A stretch of DNA of 64,000 nucleotides, from NCBI GenBank assembly GCA_020796225.1, contig CM036754.1:39984279-40048278 (forward strand), in the 5' to 3' direction. This document shows positions 1-10,112 of this stretch, piece after piece (positions within the stretch are counted from its first letter, which is position 1; every line of letters starts with the position of its first letter). This DNA comes from Arion vulgaris (Eukaryota; Mollusca; Gastropoda; Stylommatophora; Arionidae). The notes beneath the pieces were generated by a model, which saw only the letters and a list, made by a program, of their open reading frames with translations, ran no database searches and was not told the origin of the DNA. The translations under genes were made by a program, and so were the position numbers.

Positions 1-100
1 TCACGTGGTGTAGTTGGGGTCTGATTTCCACAATTCTTACCTGAGCCCGAAGGCCCAGTAGCTTATAGTTGGCTCTGGTCGACCTGAGCCGTTGCCGTTG
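1..100 (+). repeat. Partial copy of a dispersed ~300-bp repeat
   Basis: The first 80 or so bases match 32645-32735 and 49550-49620, sharing ttcttacctgagcccgaagg with small changes. The other two copies extend about 200-250 bases further left, so this one is cut by the window edge. The family is unidentified. Confidence 0.6.
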
Positions 101-190
101 GAAAAATAGTCCATGTACACTTTGGAATTGAACCCGTACAACTTCCTTAGAAGCGAGTTCCCTAACAAATACGCTCCTTCCGCTCAAGTA
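62..190 (-). mobile_element. SINE-A, 5' part, degraded
   Basis: On the minus strand a tRNA-like head with a B-box-like ggttcaattcc is followed by a segment shared with 8640-8870, including the gacctgagccgt portion. It is an old copy. It joins directly to the dispersed repeat at the window start. Confidence 0.45.
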
Positions 191-599
191 GTAGCATACC
201 CCTTCAGGAACATCGCTTTCAACACAACCCACCTGAAAAACTGTCTCTAGAAAGTTCTCTCGCTTCTTCCATCGTCATAATGTTCAATGTTTCTTCCGTC
301 GTCATAATGTTCAATGTTTCTTCCTTAGCGTCCGATAACAATACGACCATCTGGCTCAGGTAAAAATTCTAAGAAATAAGATCACAACCGTCGTGTGACC
401 TCGCATTCCAGTATTGTTGTATAAAGACGAATTCATGTTAAAATCAACACAATATGCTAAATCAAGGTTATATTATTCAAAAAGTTAGGTTTAACAATAA
501 GGAATATCAATATTATGAATATTTTTCATCAATAAATAACTACAGACTCACAGAATTGAGTAAAATTGCAAAAAGCTTGCAGTGTTCTATCAAACTTAT

Positions 600-900
600 A
601 CAAAAACGAGCCTCCAACTCAAAACTAGGTCAGGGTTTCCATGGTCAGTTATATGGGCCAATATTAGAGTTGGCTGTGATTTCTTCGATGGCCTGCTGCC
701 ACCTTCACCTTCGTCGTCCCCTACCTCGTACTCCAGAAACCATGCCTTCCATTACCGTTCTCTCCCAACCACTGAGACGTTTAACGTTGTCAAAATATTC
801 AAGACATGATGTTATTAATGAGGTAATGCTCCTCGATATGCAGGTCTTGTAGGATGTCTTTGTTTTTTCTCTTCTCGGTCCAGGATGTTCTAAGAACTTT
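600..900 (-). pseudogene. LINE 3' ORF fragment
   Basis: Read on the minus strand, about 640-800 encodes TVMEGMVSG followed by an RGRRRW motif and an acidic stretch. This is the pattern of the C-terminal tail of many non-LTR retrotransposon reverse transcriptases (hydrophobic-G, then RGRPRxxW). Frameshifts and stops break it. The 132-codon forward frame over the same bases has no recognisable domain and is probably fortuitous. Confidence 0.55.
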
Positions 901-1574
901 TCTGTAACATCTTATTTCGAAAGCTTCAATTGTGTGCTCTAATGTTTGTGTTATGGTCCACGATTCGGTCTCCTTTTAAAATATAGGGACATTTTTTCTT
1001 GCAAGATGGTACACAAATTGACAAGAAAATGTTACTTTAGCTAACGAATATTAAAATACACACCTAAGAATATTTGGGTCAGTAGGATAGCAGATTCGTT
1101 TCGGATGTGGCCAGGTACATATTACCCCCGTTTACGCATGAACTCAACACTAAACCCAAATTTAAAGAGAGACATTTAGACTTAAGACCGCTTTCATTCA
1201 GTGCCAGGGATGTGACAAGCTGAAAAGATTATCAACGTTTTTTAAGACGTATTTTGTTAATAATCATACGGCTTCATACATTGGTTGGATGCAATCACGT
1301 GTGTCATGTTCTAGTGAATGTATTAGCTAGAATCCGATGTTGTTATTGTTCATTAAGCAAGACCTTCATGGTCGAATGATTGTTTTATTATTAATTTGTT
1401 ATGTTGGGTGTGAGGAGAAAAATGTACTGTAATTCTTGAAAGTCGGAAGTTGTGTGGAATGTAATATAGTTGTGTGGGAGTAAGTTGTGAAGTGGGAACA
1501 CGGCGTTGTTGTTTATACCGATAGGTATGTGCATCGTGGTGAGAAGTCAGGCTGAGGTTTCGTTTACACGCAGG

Positions 1575-1745
1575 GAGAGTTGTTGGTGAGAAGTCAGGCT
1601 TGGGTTTCTTGGCTAGCACGCAGGGTAGAGTTGTTGGTGAGAAGTCAGGCTGAGGTTTCTTGGCTAGCACACATGGTAGAGTTGTTGGTGAGAAGTCAGG
1701 CTGGGGTTTCTTGGCTAGCACGCATGGTAGAGTTGTTGCAGAGCA
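1575..1745. repeat. 51-bp minisatellite, about 3.4 copies
   Basis: Units start at about 1586, 1637 and 1688 with gtgagaagtcaggct and differ by single bases. Because 51 is divisible by three, both strands are open across the array. The resulting repetitive peptides are not a gene. Confidence 0.85.
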
Positions 1746-1781
1746 AGGGGAGAATTCAGGACAACTACTTGCGATGAGGAT

Positions 1782-2240
1782 GTGGCTGGAGGGTTTACTG
1801 GTGCTTTTATTGGCTTTCTGAAACTCCGTTTACGGGGCCCCGTTGTTGTTTCTGACTCTCAGTCGACGCTTGGAAAGACACAGAATGGCAGGTTGCGGTG
1901 TGAGTGGATGTCTTCTACAGAGGTTTTCAACCGCATGCGACCTACCTGGATCTACTGGCCTGATCATGGGGGTGTTTGTGGCAACGACAGAGCGGACATG
2001 CTTGCATCAAAAGCATCGATTTTTGGGTAGTTGAAGATGGATAAGGACGATGTTCTTCGGTCTTATGACGATCTACTGTTGGATGAGGACACTAACGTTG
2101 AATCCATCCAGCGATTTAATGAGTTTGAAATTACTGTTACAAGTAGAGATGAGGGTTAGGGAAAAGAGAAAAGTGTGTTTAACCATCGGGACACAGGAAC
2201 CATCAGTATGCATATCCTTGACATTTTTGGGGGGAGACTG
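1782..2240 (+). pseudogene. RNase H domain remnant of a LINE
   Basis: The translation contains VSDSQSTLG, then TWIYWPDHGGVCGNDRADML. This matches the end of a type I RNase H fold, where an Asp-Ser strand is followed by the W-x-P-x-H-x-G-x-x-GN-x-x-AD-x-LA signature. That domain occurs behind the reverse transcriptase in some non-LTR clades. The Pro-Gly-His core reads PDHGG, so it is mutated. The frame shifts near 2035, after which about 2040-2150 continues with an acidic tail. Confidence 0.7.
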
Positions 2241-2384
2241 AGCACCTAAGGGTCTGGGGGGGTTGTCACTTTAGTATTCAATAAACCATTAAGTTTGCAA
2301 AGATATTACACGCCCCATTATAAACATTTCTTTTTATGATTGTCAATTTTATAAACCTCAAAATTAGATTGGGGTTCCTCGTTT

Positions 2385-2745
2385 GTCACGGAGCTCTTTC
2401 AATGTCTCAGTGAGCTTCCTACGTGATAGTGTTTGTGAGAAGGGGGAAAAATCGAAATCTTGCAATGTCACAGTGATCTTACTACGTGAGAGGCTTGTGA
2501 GAACGAGGAAGATCAAATCTTGCAATGTCACAGTGATCTTCCTGCATGAGAGTGTTTGTAGAAAGGGGAAAGATCCAAGTCTTGCAAGCACAAATGATTT
2601 TCCTGCATGAGAGTGTTTTTGAGGAGAAAGATTGAAGTCTTGCAATGTCACAGTGATCTTCCTGAGGTGTTTGTGAGGAGAAAGATTGAAGTCTTGCAAT
2701 ATCACAGTGATCTTCCTACGTGAGAGTGTTTGGAGGAGAATATCG
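2385..2745. repeat. About 60-bp minisatellite, 6 degenerate copies
   Basis: The segment cttgcaatgtcacagtgatc recurs at 2459, 2519 and 2639, with diverged units at 2580 and 2695. Unit length wobbles because of indels. Open frames on both strands reflect the repeat only. Confidence 0.8.
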
Positions 2746-3110
2746 AAGTCTACTAGGGTCTAAGGGGAATTGACTTCATTAAAGAGGCTTCCCCAATATA
2801 TTCCGTCCTTCTGACAGATTGGGGCGCAACGTTCTGAAATTGTTGCACAAAGCACAAACTCCTAACCCCAGCAACATTCCTAGGGTTCTCATGAGAAAAA
2901 CTGAACATGTGACCGGGCCGTTATTCGAATCCCATAACCTTCGAAAGAAAAAACACATTAACCACTTCGCCAAGTGCCTTATCCCCAAACCCTTCATTCC
3001 GTAATATTGCTACCTCCCGACGCATTCATTTTGCAATGTATATTGGCTATTCATCATCATTAAAAATACAACCCGCCAGTATATTGACTCAGACGGACGA
3101 ATGGTTTAAA
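2746..3110. other. Unassigned stretch with a degraded miniature-element copy
   Basis: Most of this interval has nothing I recognise. About 3018-3105 resembles the TTAA-flanked miniature elements at 46211-46337 and 63286-63425: a gacgcatt..att block, then a ccagtatatt block near the right end, and a TTAA at 3106-3109. The left end is not recognisable. Confidence 0.35.
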
Positions 3111-3111
3111 A

Positions 3112-3875
3112 CAGAGTAAGAGACAAATATAAAGAATTAATACTAAAGTAAATAGATAAATATAAAGAATTAATACTAGAAGTAAAGAGATAAATATAAA
3201 GAATTAATACTAGAAGTAAAGAGATAAAATATTTAAAAATTAATACCAGAATAAAAAATAAATATAAAGAATTAATACTAGATAAAGAAAATAAAAGAAA
3301 ATTTAAAACTTTTAAAAAGAATAAAATAAAAGAATTAATACTAGAAGTAAAGAGATAAATATAAAAGAATTAATACTAGAAGTAAAGAGATAAATATAAA
3401 GAATTAATACTAAGTAAAAGATAAATATAAAGAATTAATACTAGAAGTAAAGAGAAAATATAAAGAATTAATACTGAAGTAAAAGAAAATAAAGAATTAA
3501 TACGAAGTAAAGAGATAAAATAAAAAATTAATACTGAAGAAAGAGATAAATATAAAGAATTAATACTAGAAGTAAAGAGATAAATATAAAGAATTAATAT
3601 TAGAGGTAAAGAGATAAATATAAAGAATTAATACTAGAAGTAAAGAGATAAATATAAAGAATTAATACTAGAAGTAAAGAGATAAATATAAAGGGTTAAT
3701 ACTAGAAGTAAAGAGATAAATATAAAGAATTAATACTAGAAGTAAAGAGATAAATATAAAGAATTAATACTAGAAGTAAAGAGATAAATATAAAGAATTA
3801 ATACTAGAAGTAAAGAGATAAATATAAAGAATTAATACTAGAGGTAAAGAGATAAATTTAAAGAATTAATACTAG
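3112..3875. repeat. 34-bp satellite, left part
   Basis: About 22 units of an A-rich 34-bp repeat with the core gaattaatactagaagtaa. The first half is noisier, with many single-base losses. Units near 3540-3860 are almost identical. The same array resumes at 6888, so the two parts were one block before the LINE inserted. Confidence 0.92.
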
Positions 3876-3894
3876 GGCTCCATGCAGGAGACAG

Positions 3895-4720
3895 ATGACG
3901 CGCAGCAGCCAAACCTGCAAGGAGCTGATGCTGACGACCCTTTTCGGCCGCAGACAACAAAGAAGAAGCACCCAGGTTGATTACACAGAAGACTCCACCC
4001 TTGTAGGATGTGGAATGTGGACACTGCTAGAGACAGGCAGATGTGCACAAGTGGTGAAGGAGATGCATCGGTACAAGCTTACGTTGCTGGGAATGTGTGA
4101 AACAAGGTGGAATGCTTTTGGGGAAACAAGACTTCAGACGGGAGAAACGCTGCTCCATTCGGGCAAAGAACATGAAGATGATCCTCGGGAAGCCGGGGTG
4201 GCCTTGATGCTGACCAAGAAGAAGCAAAAGTCTGATGGAATGGGAACCAGTGTCGGACCGCATTATTAGTGCAAGGTTCGTATCTAGGTTCCAGAAGACC
4301 TACATAATTATGTGTTATGCACCGACGAACGATGCAGAGGAGGGGGAAAAAGACCATTTCTATGCACAACTACAGGCAACTGTGGACAAAGTACCAAAGC
4401 ACGACATGATGATTCTTATGGGGATTTAAATGCCAAGGTGGCAACGAAAACACTGGCAGGGAAAAAGAGATGGAGTAAATGGTCTTGAAGCATGAACGAA
4501 AATGGTGAGATATTTGCAGACTTCTGTGCCTCCAATGAGCTTATCATTGGGGGTACACTCTTTCCGCATCGAAGATGCCATAAGGCAACATGGATCTCGC
4601 CAGACCATCGGACGGAAAACCAGATCGACCAGTGGCAATTCCAACGATGGAGAGCATCATTACAAGATGTTAGAGTGAAGAGAGGAGCAGACATAGATCT
4701 GGATCACCATCTGTAACTGT
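3895..4720 (+). pseudogene. LINE endonuclease domain, frameshifted
   Basis: Three frames must be joined. The first, from 3895, has LLETGRCAQVVKEM and CETRWNAFGE, which carries the catalytic Glu of the exonuclease-endonuclease-phosphatase fold. The second, from 4235, has IIMCYAPTNDAEEGEKD. The third, from 4492, has the substrate-binding region and ends with DIDLDHHL, matching the terminal Asp-His pair. RTE endonucleases of this type are often misannotated as craniofacial development protein 2. At least two frameshifts separate the pieces, so it cannot encode an active protein. Confidence 0.85.
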
Positions 4721-4859
4721 AAAATTAAAATGAAACTATCGCAAAGAAGAACAACAAAGTACACGAATCAAGTTTGATGTCAAGAAACTCCAATCGCAGG
4801 CCACAAAGGAAGTCTTCCAGATTGCTCTAAAGAACCGTTTCGAGGCGCTACAGACAACA

Positions 4860-6860
4860 GAAGAGGAAGGTACAGTGGAGAGTAGGTGGAACACCTTAAA
4901 GAAGGCGACGGTTGGAGCCTGTGAAGAAATACTGGGGAGATCATCATCAATCAGGAAACCCTGGATCACGGACGAAACATGGCAGAGGGGGGAGAAGAGG
5001 AAGAAGCTGAAACAAGAAGTAAACCAGTCACGAACAAGACAGCAAAAACAGGCGGCAGCAACTAGATATAACGAGATGGCAAGAGAGGTAAAAAGACAGC
5101 TGAGAAACGACAAAAGAGCATTCATAAATGAGATAGCAGAAGAGGCAGAGACAGCAGCCAGCAAAGGTGACCTCAAGGTTTCATGAGACAACCAGATTGT
5201 TGAGTGGGAGGAAAAATAATCAGAGCAGGCCAGTGAGAGATAAGACTGGAAAACTTTTGACTAAAATTGATGAACAACTGGGGCGCTGGAGAGAGCATTT
5301 CCAGGAAGTGTTAAATAGACCTCCCCACTAAACCCACTAGATTTAGGGCAAGGAGACCCGCTGGACATAAACGTAGGGAAGATCACAAAACAGGAAATCG
5401 CAATGCCTGAAAACTTGGAAAAAGGGCAAGGCGGCAGGAGTTGAAATATCCCAGCTGGAAGCTCTGAGGGAGGGAGGAGAAGAGATGGTAAACCAACTCC
5501 ACATATTGTTCAACTTGGTGTGGGACAGGGAAAGGAGATACCAGCAGATTGGAAGAAAGGCCTCCTCGTGAAACTGCCAAAGAATGGCAATTTGTCAAAT
5601 TGAGACAAGTGGAGAGGGATCATGCTGCTCTCCATTCCCAGCAAAGTCCTCACTAGGTTATTCTGGACAGGATGAAAGACGCTAGACCAGAGGCTTAGGG
5701 ACGAACAGGCGGGATTCCGGAAAGATAGATCTTGCAATGACCAGATAGCCACCTAAGAATCATAGTGGAACAAACAATGGAGTGGCAGGCTCTACGTGTG
5801 CTTTGTTGATTTTGAGAAGGCATTTGACAGCAGTAGATAGAAATCAAGTGGGGATCCTAAGAAACTATGGGGTGCTGGAGAAGACTGTCGACATCATCAG
5901 GCAGCTGCATGAGGGTTGCCTCGCCAGGTTATTCATGATGGAAGACTGTCAGAGGAGTTCCAGGTCACTACTGGTGTAAGACAGGGATGCCTGCTGTCCC
6001 CCCTCCTCTTCTTGGTGCTACTTGATTGGGTCACGCACAGCCTACGCCAGGTCTGTAAAGGCAAACAGGACACTTATGTCAAAGCTTAGAAGACCTGGAT
6101 TTTGCGGACGATCTCGCTTGCTTTCGCATAGACTACAAGACATGCAGGAAAAGTGGATGCTCTGGCACAAACTGCACAACGAGTCGGCCTTAAAATCAGT
6201 CAAGAGAAGACTAAAGCAATGCGTAGCAACAACATACAGCAAGATCCAATACTGATTGAGGGAAGGGACATAGAAGATGTGGATGAATTTGTCTACCTTG
6301 GAAGTAAGATCAGCAGATCAGGAGGTATAGATGAGGACATTAAGGCTAGGATTAGGAAGGCCCGACAGGCCTTTGCGATCCTGCACATGGTGTGAAGTCC
6401 GCCTGCCATCTCCACGAAAACAAAGCTCAGGATTTTCAGCTCAATGTGAAGCGGTGTTGCTGATGGCTCGGAAACTAGGCAGTCAATAGGGCAAATACAA
6501 ATAAGATCCAGACCTTGTCAACGGATGTTTGCGGCGGATTCTCAGATTGAAATGGTATGATAGAGTTACAAACACGGATCTGTGGATAGGAACAGGGCAG
6601 GAACCTATGATGACACAGGTCAAGAGGAGAAGATGGCGATGGATAGCCATACCTTGCGGAAGACACAGTCGAGTGTCACTAGACAGGTGCTCGAGTGGAA
6701 CCTGCAGGGAAAACGAAAAAGAGGATGCCCTAAGCAGACTTGGAGACGAGGTCTTACTGAGGAACTGAAGAGTGCTCAATTGACCTGGGAGACCATAAAA
6801 ATAACAGCCAGAGACCGAGAAGAGTGGCGAAACAACTGTTGAGGCCCTATGCTCCATGAG
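4860..6860 (+). pseudogene. LINE reverse transcriptase and C-terminal region, frameshifted
   Basis: Recognisable blocks in order are QAGFRKDRSCNDQI (about 5706), YVCFVDFEKAFDS across a shift (about 5795-5830, motif A), a glycine-gln-gly block near 5980, DLDFADDLA at 6092-6118 (motif C with the catalytic Asp pair intact), GLKISQEKTKAM (about 6190) and VYLGSKIS (about 6290, motif E). After 6529 come LRRILRLKWYDRV, RWRWIAIPCGR and an RGCPKQTWRRGL motif, the usual tail after the RT thumb. Many single-base indels break the frame. The catalytic residues themselves are largely preserved, so decay is recent or partly sequencing noise. Confidence 0.85.
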
Positions 6861-6887
6861 GAGCGGAGAGGATTAATGATAATGATG

Positions 6888-7215
6888 AATACTAGAAGTA
6901 AAGAGATAAATATAAAGAATTAATACTAGAAGTAAAGAGATAAATATAAAGAATTAATACTAGAAGTAAAGAGATAAATATAAAGGGTTAATACTAGAAG
7001 TAAAGAGATAAATATAAAGAATTAACACTAGAAGTAAAGAGATAAATATAAATAATTAATACTAGAAGTAAAGATATAAATATAAAGAATTAATACTAGA
7101 AGTAAAGAGATAAATATAAAGAATTAATACTAGAAGTAAAGAGATAAATATAAAGAATTAACACTAGAGGTAAAGAGATAAATATAAAGGGTTAATACTA
7201 GAAGGGAAGAGATTA
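6888..7215. repeat. 34-bp satellite, right part
   Basis: About 9.6 units of the same 34-bp repeat as 3112-3875, with the core taaagagataaatataaag. It resumes in phase with the duplicated AATACTAG at the LINE boundary. Confidence 0.92.
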
Positions 7216-7224
7216 ATCAGATAG

Positions 7225-7845
7225 ACAGTTTTGCTTCTGTCTGGTGAACAACTAGTGACAATTGTTATAAGAAAGAGAAGATGGAGATATGTTGGGCACA
7301 CCTTGAGAAGAAATGTCTGGTCAACCACTAGTAACAATTGTTATAAGAAGGAGAAGATGAGATATGTTGGGCACACCTTGAGAAGAAATGTCTGGTCAAC
7401 AACTAGTAACAACTGTTATAAGAAGGAGAAGATGGAGATATGTTGGGCACACCTTGAGAAGAAATGTCTGGTCAACCACTAGTAACATTTGTTATAAGAA
7501 GGAGAAGATGGAGATATGTTGGGCACACCTTGAGAAGAAATGTCTGGTCAACCACTAGTAACAATTGTTATAGGAAGGAGAAGATGGAGATATGTTGGGC
7601 ACACCTTGAGAAGAAATGTCTGTCAACCACTAGTAACAATTGTTATAAGAAGGAGAAGATGGAGATATGTTGGGCAAATTCTTGAGAAGAAATGTCTGGT
7701 CAACCACTAGTAACAATTGTTATAAGAAGGAGAAGATGGAGATATGTTGGGCACACATTGAGAAGAAATGTCTGATCAACCACTAGTAACAATTGTTATA
7801 AGAAAGAGAAGATGGAGATATGTTGGGCACACCTTGAGAAGAAAT
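7225..7845 (+). repeat. 76-bp array derived from LINE coding sequence
   Basis: About eight units of 75-76 bp start with gaagaaatgtctggtcaacc. Each encodes in one frame RRWRYVGHTLRR, a LINE post-RT motif. The same segment exists as a single copy inside the LINE fragment at 9057-9133. The array runs directly into the rest of that LINE at 7800-8055. Since 76 is not divisible by three, the frame changes each unit. Confidence 0.9.
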
Positions 7846-8060
7846 AATCAAAGAATACCAAAGCAGACATTGAAGTGGAAGACATAAGGTACAAGAAACA
7901 GAGGACGACCAAGGGAAACCCTGAACTGAATTTTTGCTGAAAGAGGTAAGACATATCGGACTCATTTCCATGGAAGAAATTTAGCGAGTTGCCTAGGACA
8001 GAGCGGTATGGAGAAATTACTTGAGGCTCTATGTAACGTAAAATGCTACGAGAGTGAATT
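7795..8060 (+). mobile_element. LINE 3' end attached to the 76-bp array
   Basis: This continues from the last array unit: RRWRYVGHT, then an RGRPRETL motif, and a stretch ending with GMEKLLEALCNV just before an AT-rich (TTATAATAA) end. The same tail is found at 9120-9340, 46735-47020 and 53265-53385, and inverted near 44035-44200. Stops and frameshifts are present. Confidence 0.75.
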
Positions 8061-8640
8061 ATTATAATAATTTTGCTTCTAATTTTGATTACTGTTATCA
8101 TTATAATGTTATATTTCTTGTTATTTTATGTTCATTTCTAGTCACAACAAAATGAATGAATAGGAAGCAGGACTCAAGAATGGTTCCATAGTGACAACAT
8201 GTTATCGTAATATCTGGGCCTATAGATATCACTAGTGGCTTGATATGGCCTCTGAAGTATCCTATTGCTACTGCATTTATCTTAAGGGGAATAATCCTGT
8301 CTCTTCAGAGAAGATAAACAAGAAATCATGTGAGAATATGAAACACATTTTCTGCCTGGTTGGCTGTTTTAATCTTTTGATTTGGTTATTCTTCTTGCGT
8401 GTTAACTGGTCAGGACATGGGTTCTACTGTAGTATTGAGAAAATGCTAGCAAATGCATGAAGATTGAATGTAATTTCAAATGTGAAATTCGTTTTGTTGT
8501 ATGGCGCAGAAACATGGATATTAATAATAATAATAATAACTTTGCAAGAATTGGCAAAACAACATCAGCTTTTAAAAGTCTAAATAAAATATGGAACTGC
8601 GTTAAATAGTAAAAAAAGGTAAAGAACCTTTCATACCTCG
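8060..8640. other. Unassigned AT-rich DNA with a short (AAT)n run
   Basis: A trinucleotide run lies at about 8519-8538. The 71-codon open frame at 8245-8460 has no recognisable domain. Nothing else is identified. Confidence 0.5.
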
Positions 8641-8872
8641 TGGTATATAGGTCAATACAGTGTTAGGTCTGTATTTTCATTGACCGTCGGCACACGATGG
8701 GTGATGTGATCAGCATCACGCCGGTCGCCTTTACTTTCCCAGAGCATATCTGGTACCCAGTTGAGGCTGGGTCGACCTGAGAGCCGTCGCGGTCGGGAAA
8801 AGTCCACGCGCGCACTGCGGAGTTGAACCCAGACCACCAGCCTTGAGAAGCGAGTTCACTAACAGCTCAAGT
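8640..8872 (-). mobile_element. SINE-A copy
   Basis: On the minus strand it starts with a tRNA-like head (B-box-like gggttcaactcc near 8820), followed by a body with gccggcgtgatgctgatc-type sequence. It aligns with 40725-40930 and 49030-49290. No clear target duplication is seen. Confidence 0.7.
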
Positions 8873-8879
8873 TATATAG

Positions 8880-9340
8880 TATTAAAACTAAATTACGAAT
8901 CATCAATTCAAATGTATTAATCCTAACATATGCCAGTGAGAGTTGGAAAATGACTAAAGATATAGAAAGCAAGTTGAATGCATTTAAAAATAGATGTCTG
9001 AGAAAAATAATGAATATACAATGGAACGAATTCAGGAAAGTGATGAAATCAGAGAAATGTCTGGTCAACCACTAGTGACAACTGTTATAGTAAAGAGAAG
9101 ATGGAGATATGTCGGGCACCTCCTTGAGAAGAAATGACCAAAGAATATCAAAGCAGGATTGAAGTGGGTGTAGAGGGTTCAAGAAAGAGAGGAAGAGCTT
9201 AAGGAGACCATGAAAGGAACTTTGCTGAAAGGCAAGAAATATCGGTCTCATTTCCATGGAAGAGATTGAGCGAGTTGACCAGAATAGAGCGGTATGGAGA
9301 AATTACTTGTAGGCTCTATGTAACGTATAACATACGAGAG
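8880..9340 (+). mobile_element. LINE 3' fragment (family of the 76-bp array)
   Basis: The translation gives LTYASESWKMTKDIESK, CLRKIMNIQWNEFRK, then RRWRYVGHLLEKK and an RAVWRNYL tail. This is the conserved region after the RT domain. Bases 9057-9133 are the single-copy parent of the 76-bp array at 7225-7845. The fragment ends in an AT-rich (attattaa) tail. Confidence 0.8.
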
Positions 9341-9544
9341 TAATTATTATTAAGCAAAGACCCGCTTTATTCAACCTAAGAACGAGCCTTTCATTAGTTA
9401 TATCAGAACGAGTATGCCAACAAATGTGAAACGTAAGAATGAACTCTTTTCGGAGAATTCAAGTAGTTGATTTATATTTTATCAGCAATTGTTTTTTTTT
9501 TTTTTTTTAAACCCTGATGGCATTTTATTTGCATCATACAATGT

Positions 9545-9695
9545 TTGTTGGGAATTATGTGAACGGTTTAGCGTAGGGTAACGTTTGCCTATCGACTCTC
9601 GTAGGAGGGTTGTGGGTTTAATCTCATAGTCGACGTTCAACATATGATGATAGGAATTGGCCTTCCTATCTCCTGAACACATTTTATTTTGCAAC
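9545..9695 (+). mobile_element. SINE-C copy 1
   Basis: A tRNA-like start (acggtttagcgta), a B-box-like gtgggtttaatctca and a body ending in cctatctcctg match 9715-9895 and 36610-36790. It is preceded by an oligo(T) run at 9491-9508. Confidence 0.65.
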
Positions 9696-9714
9696 GTATT
9701 CTGAATTAGGTGGA

Positions 9715-9897
9715 ACGGTTTAACTTAATGACTAGGAGTTTGCATATCAACTGGGACATACGAATGGTGTGCGTTCAATACCACACGCGATGCTCCACAT
9801 GTGATGAAAGGAATTGACTCTCCTACCTCCTGCAGTCTAAGGTCTAAAGATGGAAGTGACAAAGCTTCATACCCAAGCTCTTAAGGACATTCTATAT
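9715..9897 (+). mobile_element. SINE-C copy 2
   Basis: This is a second copy in the same orientation, 20 bases after the first. It shares the B-box region, the aaggaattgactctcctacc block and the gatggaagtgacaaagc tail, which also matches 36760-36775. The two adjacent copies may come from a tandem duplication. Confidence 0.65.
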
Positions 9898-9924
9898 TAA
9901 TAAAATATTCATGCCGAACAAAAG

Positions 9925-10112
9925 ACTTCGTTGCACCGGGTTTACCTATAGCTCGGCCCTCTCACACACCTACACGCCACCGCACAAAGAACGAACCCAT
10001 AGCACCGGCAACAATCATAGGGGCCTCTGAAAAAATGCATCCGTGAACAGAAAAGGGGGCCGGGTTCGAACCCTCGACTTCGGAATGCAAGAAAAAGGGA
10101 AACTACTTAACA
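9925..10112 (-). mobile_element. SINE-E copy bordering the 12.4-kb satellite
   Basis: It aligns along its length with 57935-58155, sharing caaagaacgaac, ggcaacaatcatagg and gcatccgtgaacag. On the minus strand the right end is the 5' tRNA-like head: an A-box-like ctgtgttaagtagtt and a B-box gggttcgaacccgg at about 10060-10073. The satellite begins exactly at this 5' end. Confidence 0.8.

Larger units (their letters stand above)
3876..6887 (+). mobile_element. RTE-like LINE, near full length, inserted in the 34-bp satellite
   Basis: This 3,012-bp non-LTR retrotransposon is flanked by AATACTAG at 3868-3875 and 6888-6895, an apparent target site duplication. It encoded an apurinic-type endonuclease followed by a reverse transcriptase. 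The size, the single-ORF layout and the short repetitive 3' end (aatgataatgatga) fit the RTE clade. Clade is inferred and not tested. It lies wholly inside satellite DNA, so it arrived after the array had expanded. Confidence 0.88.

Noticed and set aside
454..852. 132-codon forward open frame
   Set aside because: Overlaps an inverted LINE C-terminus with clear motifs. No domain in the forward frame.
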